Translations under genes and position numbers: made by a program
In this document: positions 9,432-18,787 of the stretch, in pieces
Layout: each line of letters begins with the position of its first letter
How positions within the stretch are numbered: position 1 is the stretch's first letter
The notes under the pieces: generated by a model
Databases searched by the model: none
What the model was told of the DNA's origin: nothing
The model's input: only the letters and a program-made list of their open reading frames with translations
Source of the DNA: Azoarcus sp. L1K30
GTDB lineage: Bacteria; Pseudomonadota; Gammaproteobacteria; Burkholderiales; Rhodocyclaceae
Assembly: GCF_018122735.1 (NCBI RefSeq)
Contig: NZ_JAGRRD010000001.1
Location: forward strand, 4,431,218-4,495,217
DNA: 64,000 nucleotides
Reading direction: 5' to 3'

Positions 9432-11057
9432 TCAGGCACTTCTCAGTCCGAGCCGTCTGACGATCCAGATTGCCAGTAGTGGCAGGCCGAACCCCAACGC
9501 CGTCACGCTCAGCAGCAGCATGCCCAGTTCGCTGTAGTCGGCAGCTACCTTGACCGCCCCGCTGGCTGCGTCCCTGACCTCGCGCGTGATGATGAAGATC
9601 TCGTTCATGTATTTCGTGCCGAGTTGGGACGCCGACAGCGCGAGATTGGTGAAGGAGGCCATCACGGCAAAGAAGGTCGCCTTGAGGTGTTGCGGCGCCG
9701 AGTTCGCGATCCAGGCCAGCATCGGCACCATGGCCACCTGTCCCAGGGGCGATTCCAGAGCGGTATTGGCAATGGCGATGAAGCGGGCATCGATCAGGCC
9801 GCCGGTCATGCGGGCGGTCCATTCATGAAGTCCGTGGTACATGCCGATGATCGGCAGCGTAAGGACGGTTCCGGCCAGCGTGAGGAACACCACGATCTGG
9901 GCGATCGATTTCTCGGCCATGAAGCGGCGGAATAGAAACAGGCCGGCCAGCGTCAGTGCGCTGGTGATCAGATCGAGCCGCGACAGAAAGGACTGGTCGA
10001 AGCCGAGTTCGTCGATCATCCACCAACCGGCGCCGGCACCGGTGCCGGGCATGGCACGGAAGACGAAAATGATGACGGCGGTGCCGAGCAGGGTCCGCGC
10101 CGCTTCCGGGGGCAGTTCGCGCAGCAGTCGCGCCATCATCATGGCGATGACCGCGAAAGATCCGACAAAGATGATCTCCTGGCCGAACTCGATGCCGGAT
10201 AGCCCGACCGCGAGCGTCAGCGCAACGAAGGCCGCGCTTCCACCCAGGATCCACCAGTTGGCGCGGGTCTTTTCCTCCGGGTCGTGGACCAGGCGGTCGA
10301 TGTCTGCCTGACTGTGGCCCAGGCCCGATAGCCGGCGCGCTTCGGCGCGCTTGAGGAAGCCGGCCAGAATCACGCCACTGACCGACAGCAGGGGGATGAT
10401 CAGGGCCATCTCGTAGATACGCAGGTAGATTGCCACCTTCTCGGCTTCGGGCAGGGATTCCGCGCCCTGGAACATCACCACGTTGGCGAGCGACACCAGC
10501 ACGCTGCCACCGATGATTGCGACCCGGCCGAGCATCTGCATCGTCGTGTGCATGAGGCGGATCGTGCCAACGGCGATGGGCTTGCCCACGGCGTCGATGC
10601 GCGGCACGGCCTCGACCGTCATCGCATCGGCCACCGCATCCTGCATGACGTAGCCGACCGGCGACAGCAGTACGGAGAGAACGAACCAGGCTTCCACCGG
10701 CATGATCGCGCGCATCGCATCCGGCTGGCCGATCAGGCCGCACATGATTAGCAGCCCGGCCGCGATCAGGCTGGCACCGAGATAGACCAGCCCGCTCTTG
10801 TAGCGCCACAGTAGATCGACCAGGTGGCCGATCGGCATCTTCAGCGCCCATGGGATGCCTGCCCAGAAGCCCAGAGCGGCGAGAAAGGCCGCCGAAAGGT
10901 CGAGGTAATCCTTGATGAAGAAGGTGCCGACGATGCCGGTGAGTCCGGAGACGCCGGCGGCGCAGTACACCATCAGCGGCGGCAGGTAGGACAGCCGCAT
11001 TTCGCGACCGAGTTCGAGGATGTTGCGATCGATCCAGCGATATACGGCACTCAGCAT
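9432..11057 (-). CDS. MFS-type transporter, BT1/folate-biopterin-like
   Basis: A 541-residue polytopic membrane protein with roughly 12-14 hydrophobic segments. The N-terminal region (GVSGLTGIVGTFFIKDYL, then a helix containing GIPWALKMPIGHLVDL) resembles the BT1 folate-biopterin transporter branch of the major facilitator superfamily, in which the PWALKP-like block is typical. The central cytoplasmic loop (about residues 225-255) is charged. The substrate is not known; transport of a pterin, folate or other organic anion is only a family-level guess. The lrgAB pair follows on the same strand after about 30 bases, with the BT1 gene last. Assignment to the BT1 family is from recognition, not from a profile search. 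Confidence 0.65.
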   Translation of the reverse strand: MLSAVYRWIDRNILELGREMRLSYLPPLMVYCAAGVSGLTGIVGTFFIKDYLDLSAAFLAALGFWAGIPWALKMPIGHLVDLLWRYKSGLVYLGASLIAAGLLIMCGLIGQPDAMRAIMPVEAWFVLSVLLSPVGYVMQDAVADAMTVEAVPRIDAVGKPIAVGTIRLMHTTMQMLGRVAIIGGSVLVSLANVVMFQGAESLPEAEKVAIYLRIYEMALIIPLLSVSGVILAGFLKRAEARRLSGLGHSQADIDRLVHDPEEKTRANWWILGGSAAFVALTLAVGLSGIEFGQEIIFVGSFAVIAMMMARLLRELPPEAARTLLGTAVIIFVFRAMPGTGAGAGWWMIDELGFDQSFLSRLDLITSALTLAGLFLFRRFMAEKSIAQIVVFLTLAGTVLTLPIIGMYHGLHEWTARMTGGLIDARFIAIANTALESPLGQVAMVPMLAWIANSAPQHLKATFFAVMASFTNLALSASQLGTKYMNEIFIITREVRDAASGAVKVAADYSELGMLLLSVTALGFGLPLLAIWIVRRLGLRSA

Positions 11058-11086
11058 TCAGGCAGCCTTTCCGGTTTGGGTGGTGT

Positions 11087-11821
11087 TCAGCGCGCGAACA
11101 TGCGTTCGATCAGGGGCAGAATCCAAGGCAGGGACACCGCCGTCAGCAGTCCGTTCAGTCCCATTGCGAGCGCGGCAAACGCCCCTGCCTGCTCGCTGAC
11201 CTGGAACGCGCGCGCGGTACCGATGCCATGCGAGGCGATCCCGATGGCAAAGCCGCGCACCGCATGATCGTCGATTCGCAGCAGGCGATAGACATAGCGC
11301 GCACCGACCGCACCGAGGATGCCGGTCATGATCACCAGCACCGCAGTCAGCGACGGCAGGCCACCCAGACGTTCGGCCACCGCCATGGCGATCGGTGTCG
11401 TGACGCTCTTGGGGGCGAGCGACATCAGCGATTCGCGACTCGCGCCCAGCACTGCGCCGATGGCGTAGGCCGACAGCGCGGCGGTGAGAGAACCGGCTGC
11501 GAGGCTGATCAGCAGTGGTCCCGCCATGGTCTTGAGGCGCGGCCACTGCGCATGGAGCGGAATGGCGAGCGCAACGGTTGCCGGTCCGAGAAGGAAATGG
11601 ACGAACTGGGCCCCATCGAAATAGGTCGAGTAGGGCGTGCCGGTCAACAACAGCACCCCTGCCAGCATGGCGACGGCAAGCAGTACGGGGTTGGCAAGCG
11701 GGTGGAAGCCCACGCGCTTGTATATCTGGAAGGCTGCCTGATAGGCGATGAGGGTGAGGGTGAGTCCGAGCAGCGGGGTGGTCGAGAGGTAGACCCAGAT
11801 CTCGTTCAGGTTGCTGCCCAT
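11087..11821 (-). CDS. lrgB: LrgB/CidB family membrane protein
   Basis: A 244-residue integral membrane protein of the LrgB family. HPLANPVLLAV, LLGPATVALAIPLH, SLAPKSVTTPIAM and GIASHGIGTARAFQ are the characteristic family blocks. LrgAB-type pairs have been described as holin/antiholin-like modulators of murein hydrolase activity and, in other bacteria, as pyruvate or glycolate/3-hydroxypropionate carriers, so the transported solute is open. The start is an ATG two bases after the lrgA stop codon. A much longer open frame upstream is an alternative-frame reading of lrgA and is not real. Confidence 0.88.
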   Translation of the reverse strand: MGSNLNEIWVYLSTTPLLGLTLTLIAYQAAFQIYKRVGFHPLANPVLLAVAMLAGVLLLTGTPYSTYFDGAQFVHFLLGPATVALAIPLHAQWPRLKTMAGPLLISLAAGSLTAALSAYAIGAVLGASRESLMSLAPKSVTTPIAMAVAERLGGLPSLTAVLVIMTGILGAVGARYVYRLLRIDDHAVRGFAIGIASHGIGTARAFQVSEQAGAFAALAMGLNGLLTAVSLPWILPLIERMFAR

Positions 11822-11823
11822 CA

Positions 11824-12177
11824 CTAGTGCTCCGCCTGATGGACGCGTTTGCTCAAGGCGCGCAGCACCACGGCAGTGACGGCGATGGTCAGCAAGGTGC
11901 TGCCCACCAGGGCAGCCGTCAGCGGCAGCCACTCGTCGGCGAGGCGCGCGCCGTAGAGAATGACCCCGGTACCCGCGGGCACGAAAAGCAGAGACAGATG
12001 CTGCAGCAGGGTGCCGGCGGTGCTGCGCAATGGCTCGTCGGGACCGCCGCGCAGCATCAGTGCAACAAACAACAGGGCCATGCCAATCACCGGACCCGGC
12101 ACGGGTAAGGCAAAGGCGCGGGCGATGACTTCGCCAAGCAGTTGGAAAACCAGCAGGATGGTGAGGGACTGGAGCAT
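11824..12177 (-). CDS. lrgA: LrgA/CidA family membrane protein
   Basis: A 117-residue protein with four predicted membrane helices and a short charged C-terminus. The blocks LGEVIARAFALPVPGPVIGM and LLFVPAGTGVI are diagnostic for the LrgA/CidA family. It is the upstream partner of the LrgB protein and the two genes nearly touch, so they should be co-translated. The pair probably works as one membrane complex. A short inverted and direct repeat precedes the gene. Confidence 0.88.
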   Translation of the reverse strand: MLQSLTILLVFQLLGEVIARAFALPVPGPVIGMALLFVALMLRGGPDEPLRSTAGTLLQHLSLLFVPAGTGVILYGARLADEWLPLTAALVGSTLLTIAVTAVVLRALSKRVHQAEH

Positions 12178-12224
12178 GTGGGGTCTCCGTTCGGACAGGG
12201 AGCCAGCTTAACCGCAACTGCATT

Positions 12225-12264
12225 GATGCCGCATGGTATCGAGTGCGGCATCGAGTGCGGCATC
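12225..12264. repeat. Short hairpin plus 12-bp tandem repeat
   Basis: GATGCCGCA at 12225-12233 can pair with TGCGGCATC at either 12244-12252 or 12256-12264, because a 12-base unit (CGAGTGCGGCAT) is present twice in tandem. The structure lies between the Gate-domain gene and lrgA. It has no T-run on either strand, so it is more likely a processing or attenuating hairpin than a terminator. Confidence 0.5.
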
Positions 12265-12275
12265 GGGCGCGCAGC

Positions 12276-13211
12276 CTACAGCAAGGCGTGTCCCAGGGTG
12301 CGCACGGCGATACCCACCGCGGCACCGAATACAGCCGGCTTCCATACGCTGCTCACGCGCCGGCCGGCCGAGATCAGCACCGCTACGCCGGGCACGTCCA
12401 GCGGGCTGATCAGGAAACCGGCGCTGCCGTTGAGGGTGGCGATACTGGCGGTGCCATTCTTGAGCATTTCGTCCATCACCCCCATCATCGCCGTGCCACC
12501 GGCAATGAACTTTGTCAGCGTGGGCAGGATCAGTGCCGGATCGATGCCGATCAGCGTGAGACCAGGGGCCAGCAGACGGGTGAGCAGGTCTATCGAACCG
12601 GTCAGACGCAGGACCATGACCGCGACCAGTGCCAGGACGAGCATGGGAATGGCGCCGATCGCGATCTTGAAGGCCTCGGCCCCGGCGCGGTTGATGACGT
12701 CCAGCACGCCCTTGGTGTCCTCGGCGACGCGATGGTGCAAGGTCTCATCAACCGGTGCTTCGAGGGCCGACAGGCCGCGGCCGAAGCCGTGATAGGTGAA
12801 GACGGCAGCGGTCAGACCGCCGAGTATCGACAGCAGAAGGGTCTGGCCGAAGGCCAGGCCCATCGCCGCCATCGGAAAGGTGACGTTGGCCTGTGCCATG
12901 GCCATGACCATGGCAAGGGTGGCGGCAAGGTGGCGATCGGACGAACCGCGACTTTCCATCATGGTGAGTGTGGCGACCGGCGCGGCGAAGCTGACGAAGT
13001 TGATCTGCAGTGCCGCGAACACGCCCAGCCCGGTCAAGCCCGCCGGGCGCAACAGCGGTGTGACGTAGGCGACCACGCGGTCGATCAGACCTTTAGCCTC
13101 GAGCAGCCGCATCAGCGACAGCATGACGACCATGATCGGCAGCAGTACGAACAAGGCGAGTTCCACCGCCGAGCGGCCGGCGCGCAGAATGATGTCGGTG
13201 AGCAGGTCCAT
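12276..13211 (-). CDS. Gate/nucleoside-recognition domain membrane protein
   Basis: A 311-residue polytopic protein with two copies of a Gate (nucleoside-recognition) type domain, related in layout to spore maturation proteins A/B and to the core of nucleoside transporters. Typical features are the start DIILRAGRSAVELALFVLLPIM and repeated Gly-rich hairpins such as FIAGGTAMMGVMDEM and NGSAGFLISPLDVPG. The transported solute and physiological role are unknown. I placed the start at the ATG of MDLLTDII because the residues upstream in the longer frame are basic and not membrane-like. It is divergent from the MltB-like gene, with about 115 bases between the starts. Confidence 0.7.
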   Translation of the reverse strand: MDLLTDIILRAGRSAVELALFVLLPIMVVMLSLMRLLEAKGLIDRVVAYVTPLLRPAGLTGLGVFAALQINFVSFAAPVATLTMMESRGSSDRHLAATLAMVMAMAQANVTFPMAAMGLAFGQTLLLSILGGLTAAVFTYHGFGRGLSALEAPVDETLHHRVAEDTKGVLDVINRAGAEAFKIAIGAIPMLVLALVAVMVLRLTGSIDLLTRLLAPGLTLIGIDPALILPTLTKFIAGGTAMMGVMDEMLKNGTASIATLNGSAGFLISPLDVPGVAVLISAGRRVSSVWKPAVFGAAVGIAVRTLGHALL

Positions 13212-13314
13212 TGCGCGTGAAGGGTTTGTGCAGTGCGGCGATCGTAGCGTGAAACGGGTGCGATGGGGGACAGCAATGCGGCAAACGCCTGCTGCCGGGT
13301 GATGCTGGCGGGCG

Positions 13315-13320
13315 TAGAAT
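13315..13320 (+). promoter_or_regulatory. Possible -10 element abutting the mltB-like start
   Basis: TAGAAT ends six bases before the ATG at 13327, so initiation at the usual distance would put the transcript start at or next to the start codon. The -35 region is weak (CTGCCG at 13292-13297). If used, the message would be leaderless or nearly so. Confidence 0.35.
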
Positions 13321-13326
13321 TCGCCC

Positions 13327-14547
13327 ATGAGACCGATCTTCTGCCCCAGCTCAATGCGTCGCCTCGCATGGTTGGCGCTCGTTGCCGCGAGTGCACCGGC
13401 ATGCGCGGACGCCACTTTTTCCGATTGTCTTGCGCGCATGCGCGCCGAATCCGTTCAGCGCGGGGTGTCACTGGCGAGTTTTGACGCCTATGCCGCGCCG
13501 ATCGAGCCCGACATGAGTGTGCTGGGCTTTCTGGATGCCCAGCCCGAGTTCGTGACGCCGATCTGGGACTATCTCGCCGCGTTGGTGGACGACGAACGGG
13601 TTGCCGATGGTCGCGCCATGCTCGTGCAATGGGATGAGGTGCTGCGCAAGGTCGAGGCCGAATATGGCGTCGACCCGGCGACGGTCGTTGCCGTGTGGGG
13701 CGTCGAGAGCAATTTCGGGCGCAATTTCGGCACCCGGCCGCTGCTCACTTCGCTGGCCACGCTGTCCTGCTTTGGCCGTCGGCAAGGTTTTTTCAGCGGG
13801 GAGTTCTTCACCGCGCTGAAGATTGTCCAGGAAGGCAGCATTGCGCCCGAACGGCTGAACGGGTCGTGGGCGGGGGCGTTCGGACATACCCAGTTCATGC
13901 CCTCGACCTTCATGCGTCTCGCCGTGGATTTCGATGGTGATGGACGCCGTGATTTAGTCGACAGCGTGCCCGATGCCTTGGCGTCGACTGCCAATTTTCT
14001 TCGCCGCAGCGGGTGGCGCAGTCAAGAGCGCTGGGGCGTCGAGGTGAGACTGCCAGCCGGCTTCGATGCCGCCCTCGCAGGCAGGCGCAACCGGCATGCC
14101 GTCGCGTTCTGGGCCGGGCGCGGGGTGAGTCTGGCTGCGGGCGGTGCGCTGCCGGCAGACATGCCCGACAGCGGCCTGTTGCTGCCGACGGGCAGCGCCG
14201 GCCCTGCATTTCTTGTCGGGCGCAATTTCGATGCGCTGTATGCGTATAACGCGGCTGAAAGCTACGCCTTGGCCATTGCCCACCTGTCCGACCGCATGCG
14301 GGGCAAGGGCGCCTTCGTGCAGCCATGGCCAACCGACGATCCGGGGCTCTCGCGTCGCGAGCGACGTGAGCTTCAGACGCTCCTGTTGGCGCGCGGACAC
14401 GATATCGGCGAGGCCGATGGCATGATCGGCAGCAAGACCCGCGAGGCGCTCAAGCGCGAACAGGCAGCGCTGGGCATGGCAGCCGACGGCCGCGCCGGGC
14501 AGCGTGTGCTGAAGGCCCTGCGCGAGGCGACGGGTGGCAAACCCTGA
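13327..14547 (+). CDS. Lytic murein transglycosylase, MltB-like with PG-binding domain
   Basis: A 406-residue exported enzyme predicted to cleave the glycan strand of peptidoglycan with formation of 1,6-anhydromuramic acid. It has an N-terminal signal sequence (RRLAWLALVAASAPACADA), an SLT_2/MltB catalytic domain (about residues 30-320) with the catalytic Glu in VWGVESNFGRNFG and the family block AFGHTQFMPSTF, and a C-terminal peptidoglycan-binding domain (ELQTLLLARGHDIGEADG). An alternative ATG at 13354 gives a more conventional signal peptide. The Cys at the end of the signal region (PAC-AD) could allow lipidation, but the lipobox is poor. It is convergent with the GGDEF-EAL gene. Confidence 0.9.
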   Translation: MRPIFCPSSMRRLAWLALVAASAPACADATFSDCLARMRAESVQRGVSLASFDAYAAPIEPDMSVLGFLDAQPEFVTPIWDYLAALVDDERVADGRAMLVQWDEVLRKVEAEYGVDPATVVAVWGVESNFGRNFGTRPLLTSLATLSCFGRRQGFFSGEFFTALKIVQEGSIAPERLNGSWAGAFGHTQFMPSTFMRLAVDFDGDGRRDLVDSVPDALASTANFLRRSGWRSQERWGVEVRLPAGFDAALAGRRNRHAVAFWAGRGVSLAAGGALPADMPDSGLLLPTGSAGPAFLVGRNFDALYAYNAAESYALAIAHLSDRMRGKGAFVQPWPTDDPGLSRRERRELQTLLLARGHDIGEADGMIGSKTREALKREQAALGMAADGRAGQRVLKALREATGGKP

Positions 14548-14556
14548 GTATCCGCG

Positions 14557-17238
14557 TCAGCCGCGCCGAAGGTCGCGCAAGGTCTGCGCATTGTCCTGCA
14601 TCCAGCGCTCGAATTCGTCCGCCGGCATCGGCCGGCCCAGCAGATAGCCCTGGTATTCGGTACACCCTGCCGCGACCAGATGTCGCAGTTGCCCTTCGTT
14701 CTCGACGCCTTCGGCGATGACGCCGAGATCGAGGTTGCTGGCCATGGACAGGATGGTGGCGACGATGGCGACGTCGTCACCATCCTGTGGAATTCCCTCG
14801 ACAAAACTGCGGTCGATCTTGAGGCGGTCGATCGGAAGGCGTTTCAGGTAACTGAGCGAGGAGTAGCCGGTACCGAAGTCGTCGATCGCGAGGGTGACGC
14901 CGAGTGTCTTGATCTGTTCCAGTTCGGCAATGCATTCCTCCACCCGCGCCAGAACGTGGCCTTCGGTGATCTCCAGTTCGAGCTGGGCCGGAGACAGGCC
15001 GGAGCGCGCAAGCGCGGCACCGACGATGTCATGCAGTTTGCCCCGCGAAACCTGTTGGCCCGACAGATTCACCGCGATACGAAGCGGAAAGCCGGCCCGG
15101 GTCCATATCTGGGCTTGTGCGCATGCCGTGTTGAGCACCCATTCGCCGATCTGCGCGATCAGGCCGATCTCTTCCGCGAGCGGAATGAAACGGTCAGGTC
15201 CCACCAGCCCGCGCTCGGGATGTTGCCAGCGGACCAGAGCCTCCGCCCCGCACAGGCGCCCGTCGGCACAGGATGCCTGGGGTTGATAGTGCAGGCGCAG
15301 TTCCCCGCGCTCGATCGCCCGTCGCAGCCCCCCTTCGAGTTCGAAGCGCTCACGACTGATGCGAGTCTGTTCTGCAGTGTAGAAGCGATAAGTGCTTCGT
15401 CCCTGGGCTTTGGCCTCGTACATGGCGGAGTCCGCGCAGCGCAGGAGCGCATCGCTGCTGTCCCCGTCGTTGGGGAAGAGGCTGATGCCGATACTCCCGC
15501 CGACGTAGATCTCGTGGCCGTCCAGGGCGATCGGGACTTCGAGTGCGCCGAGCAGCTTGACCGCTACGCGAGCTGCATCCTCCGCTTCGGCGACATCCTC
15601 GATGACGACCACGAACTCATCGCCCCCCTGTCGTGCCAGTGTGTCCTGATCCCGCACTGTTGCTTCGAGGCGGCGTGCCACCTCCTGCAGCAGGCGGTCG
15701 CCCACGGGATGGCCGAGGCTGTCGTTTACATGCTTGAATCGATCCAGATCGATGAACAGCAGTGCAAGCTTCCGCTCCCCGCGGCGCGCGCGATCGAGCG
15801 CGTGTTCGAGCCGGTCGGCGAGCAGGCTGCGGTTGGGCAGTCCGGTCAGGGCGTCATGGTGGGCAAGGTGGCGGATTCTGTCCTCGGCTTGCCGCTTGTC
15901 GCTGATATCGGTGAACATGGTGATGTAGTGGCGTGGCGCACCTGCCGCATCGCGTACGGCACTGACGCTATGCCATGCAGGAAAAGTGCCGCCGTCCTTG
16001 CGCGTCAGGATGGTCTCGCCATGCCAGGTGCCCGTATCCGCGACCTGCCGCCACAATACGTCGCAATGGTTGCCGTCGAGGTCACTCAGGCAGAGCGCTT
16101 CGCACAGTGTCTTGCCGCGTAGCTCGATGAGGCCGAACCCGGTGATCGCGTAACACGCTTCATTGACCTCCAGAATCCGACGCTGGCCATCGAGGATGAG
16201 CACCGCCTGCGGGCTGCCCTCGAACACTGAGGCGGCCAGCGCCAGGCTCGCACTGAGTTCGCTCAGCTGTTTTGACTGCTCGAGCACCTTGGCGGCGATG
16301 GGACGGATGGCGCGTGATGTCAGCAATGCGCCGACGAGCACGAGCAGCGTGATCATCAGCAACGGACTCGCAATCCGTGACAGGATGGGACTGTCGAAGG
16401 TCGAGGCCGGGGTGACGAGTGCAAAGCTCCAGCCCGGCACCTCGGGCAGTGGCGAGAAAGCGATGAGGCTCTTGGTGCCGCCCTCGTGCTCGAGTGGCTC
16501 GATGCCGGTCCTTCCGCCGGTGGTGCGGGCGAGAAAGTCCTGTTCGGGGCGTTGCGAGACCCGGGTGACGCCATCCCGGGCGTCGTGACCGATCTCCATC
16601 AGCGCGCCCGAAACGCTGTTGTACAGTAGCTGCAGCGTGTCAGGTCGGGCACGCCCGGCGTCCTTCAATACCTGTTCCAGCGCGATCAGCTCGAACGCAA
16701 GGATGTCGGTGCCCACGCGCTGCCCATCCCGTGAAAGGATGGGCGCGCTGACGAGCAGCACGCTCGCATCACCAATGATCAGCGGGCCGACGATTGCAGG
16801 GGTGGTCGCGGCGGAAACCAGCGGCAGCGAGGAGGGAATGGGCAGACCCAGTTCGAGGATGCGGTGGCCATTGCGGTCGAGGCAGGTCAGCGCGACGATA
16901 TGGTCGCTTTGCTTGAGCGCATCAAGCAGGCGAGGCGTGAGGTAGTTGACGACCGCTGCGAGGTCGATCTTTCCCCGGTTGTAGGCATCGATCTCGTCGC
17001 GTATGCCGCTTCTGCTCGCGATCTGTCCGGCAATGTCGGTAGCTTTGCCAATGTACTGGCTGGCCGAACGTGCCTGCGCGCGGGCATCGTCGATGAAGGC
17101 CGAGGTCGCGAGTTCGCGCGCATCGCGATAGATGGGAAAAGCGGTGGCAATGGCAACGAGCAGGCCCGTGATCAGAATGCCCGCCATCGAGAAGGTCTGG
17201 ATCCGGCGCTGGAGTTGCGCACTGTTTGCCATGGTCAC
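14557..17238 (-). CDS. Membrane sensor with Cache, PAS, GGDEF and EAL domains
   Basis: An 893-residue bifunctional c-di-GMP protein. The N-terminal TM helix (about residues 15-38) is followed by a periplasmic Cache-like sensor region (about 40-290), a second TM helix (about 290-310), a PAS domain (about 335-450, with VNEACYAITGFG), a GGDEF domain (about 460-620) with an intact RQGGDEF motif, and an EAL domain (about 640-885) with GAEALVRWQHP. The EAL domain keeps the DDFGTGYSSLSYL loop and ends with a canonical GYLLGRPMPADEFERWM tail, so both synthesis and hydrolysis of c-di-GMP look possible. A start at 17232 is also possible. The gene stands alone, with no partner receptor nearby. Confidence 0.92.
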   Translation of the reverse strand: MTMANSAQLQRRIQTFSMAGILITGLLVAIATAFPIYRDARELATSAFIDDARAQARSASQYIGKATDIAGQIASRSGIRDEIDAYNRGKIDLAAVVNYLTPRLLDALKQSDHIVALTCLDRNGHRILELGLPIPSSLPLVSAATTPAIVGPLIIGDASVLLVSAPILSRDGQRVGTDILAFELIALEQVLKDAGRARPDTLQLLYNSVSGALMEIGHDARDGVTRVSQRPEQDFLARTTGGRTGIEPLEHEGGTKSLIAFSPLPEVPGWSFALVTPASTFDSPILSRIASPLLMITLLVLVGALLTSRAIRPIAAKVLEQSKQLSELSASLALAASVFEGSPQAVLILDGQRRILEVNEACYAITGFGLIELRGKTLCEALCLSDLDGNHCDVLWRQVADTGTWHGETILTRKDGGTFPAWHSVSAVRDAAGAPRHYITMFTDISDKRQAEDRIRHLAHHDALTGLPNRSLLADRLEHALDRARRGERKLALLFIDLDRFKHVNDSLGHPVGDRLLQEVARRLEATVRDQDTLARQGGDEFVVVIEDVAEAEDAARVAVKLLGALEVPIALDGHEIYVGGSIGISLFPNDGDSSDALLRCADSAMYEAKAQGRSTYRFYTAEQTRISRERFELEGGLRRAIERGELRLHYQPQASCADGRLCGAEALVRWQHPERGLVGPDRFIPLAEEIGLIAQIGEWVLNTACAQAQIWTRAGFPLRIAVNLSGQQVSRGKLHDIVGAALARSGLSPAQLELEITEGHVLARVEECIAELEQIKTLGVTLAIDDFGTGYSSLSYLKRLPIDRLKIDRSFVEGIPQDGDDVAIVATILSMASNLDLGVIAEGVENEGQLRHLVAAGCTEYQGYLLGRPMPADEFERWMQDNAQTLRDLRRG

Positions 17239-17382
17239 GGCGTGTCTTGGTGTCTTCGTGTCTGCGTGATAGAGGCTGCCATTCTGCGGTCAGCGTCCTC
17301 ACTACGTGTTGACGCGGGACAAACCCGCCGCCCCTGCAGTCAGGTGCCGGACCGGACGCCAGCCCGGTGGCCGGCAGCGGCG

Positions 17383-18723
17383 TCAGCGTCCTGCCACTTT
17401 CATCTGCTCGATCAGAATCGAGCCGCAATGTTTGGCGCCGCGCGGCAGGGCATCGTTGCCGATCGCCACGATATTGCGGAACATGTCGCGAAGATTGCCG
17501 GCGATGGTGATTTCCTCGACGGCATGCTTGATCTTGCCCTTCTCGACCCAGAAGCCGGCAGCGCCACGCGAATAGTCGCCGGTGACGTAATTGACACCGT
17601 GGCCGAGCAATTCGGTGACGAGGAGGCCCTTGTCCATTCGGCGGATCAGCGCGTCGAGGTCGTCCTGCCCCGCACTGACACGCAGGTTGTGCGAGCCGCC
17701 GGCGTTGCCCGTGGTCTGCATGCCCAGTTTGCGGGCAGAGTAGGTGGACAGGAAGTAGCCTTGCAGCATGCCGTCGGTCACGACATCGCGGTCATGCGTG
17801 GCCACACCGTCGTTGTCGAAGTAGCCCGATCCGAAAGCCTTCTTCAGATGAGGACGCTCGGCGATGCTGACCACCGGAGAGAACACCTGCTGGCCCAGAC
17901 TGTCGAGGAGGAAGCTCGACTTACGGTACAGTGCGCCGCCGCTGACCGCCTGGACGAAATTGCCGATCAGCGCCACGGCAAGTTGCGACTCGAAAATCAC
18001 CGGCACCTTACAAGTGCGGATCTTCTTTGCGCCGAGGCGTGCCAGGGCCCTTTCGCCGGCCGTGCGGCCGACATCGGCTGCCGACATCAGATCTGCCGCA
18101 TCGCGCCGCGAGTCGTACCAGAATTCGCGCTGCATGTGCTCGCCTTCGCCGGCAATCACCGAGCATGACAGGCCATGGCGGCTGCTGGCATACCCTCCGA
18201 TGAAGCCGAGGCTGTTGGCAGAGACGAAGTGCGACTGCTGAATGGAGACGTTGGCGCCTTCTGAATTGCTGATCTTCGGGCTGACCGCAAAGGCGGCCGC
18301 CTCGCATTCGCGGGCGAGCTCGAGTGCGCCGTCGACCGTGATGCCCCACGGATGGAAGAGATCGAGATCGGGACAGTCTTTTGCCATCAAGGCCTTGTCG
18401 GCGAGGCCGGCGCAGGGGTCGGGCGCGGTGAAGCGGGCGATGGACAGTGCCGCATCCACCGTGGCCTTGAGCGCCGCTTTGGAAAAGTCGGACGTGCTGG
18501 CGTGACCGCGCTGTTGCCCAAGGTAGACGGTGATGCCGATGCCCTTGTCGCGGTTGTACTCGATCGTATCCACCTCTCCCTTGCGCACCGCGACGGATTG
18601 CCCGAAGCCTTCGGAGACATCGGTCTCGCAGGCCGAGGCACCGCGTTTCTTTGCGTACTTGAGGATATCTGTTGCGATTTCGCGCAGATGGGCTGGGGAG
18701 AAAGAGAAGCCGGAAGCGGACAT
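17383..18723 (-). CDS. pmbA: Metalloprotease-related protein PmbA (TldE)
   Basis: A 446-residue member of the TldD/PmbA family, close to the 450 residues of E. coli PmbA. TldD and PmbA form a heterodimer that degrades unfolded peptides, matures microcins and acts on the CcdA antitoxin; PmbA lacks the HExxxH metal motif, which is carried by TldD (encoded here at 50987-52426). The N-terminal block ASACETDVSEGFGQSVAVRK and the later VIFESQLAVALIG are typical. I chose the ATG before MSASGFSF rather than the one seven codons upstream, because the family starts here. It is divergent from yjgA with a shared promoter region of about 65 bases. Confidence 0.92.
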   Translation of the reverse strand: MSASGFSFSPAHLREIATDILKYAKKRGASACETDVSEGFGQSVAVRKGEVDTIEYNRDKGIGITVYLGQQRGHASTSDFSKAALKATVDAALSIARFTAPDPCAGLADKALMAKDCPDLDLFHPWGITVDGALELARECEAAAFAVSPKISNSEGANVSIQQSHFVSANSLGFIGGYASSRHGLSCSVIAGEGEHMQREFWYDSRRDAADLMSAADVGRTAGERALARLGAKKIRTCKVPVIFESQLAVALIGNFVQAVSGGALYRKSSFLLDSLGQQVFSPVVSIAERPHLKKAFGSGYFDNDGVATHDRDVVTDGMLQGYFLSTYSARKLGMQTTGNAGGSHNLRVSAGQDDLDALIRRMDKGLLVTELLGHGVNYVTGDYSRGAAGFWVEKGKIKHAVEEITIAGNLRDMFRNIVAIGNDALPRGAKHCGSILIEQMKVAGR

Positions 18724-18748
18724 GGGCTGAAGACCGGTAAGCAAAGGC

Positions 18749-18754
18749 TATAAT
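18749..18754 (+). promoter_or_regulatory. Probable -10 box of the yjgA-mog operon
   Basis: A perfect TATAAT lies 33 bases before the yjgA start, in the short region shared with divergent pmbA. The matching -35 region is not close to consensus, so the call rests on the -10 box and position. Confidence 0.5.
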
Positions 18755-18787
18755 CTTAACCCGATCCCGCCCGATGCTTGCCTTACG

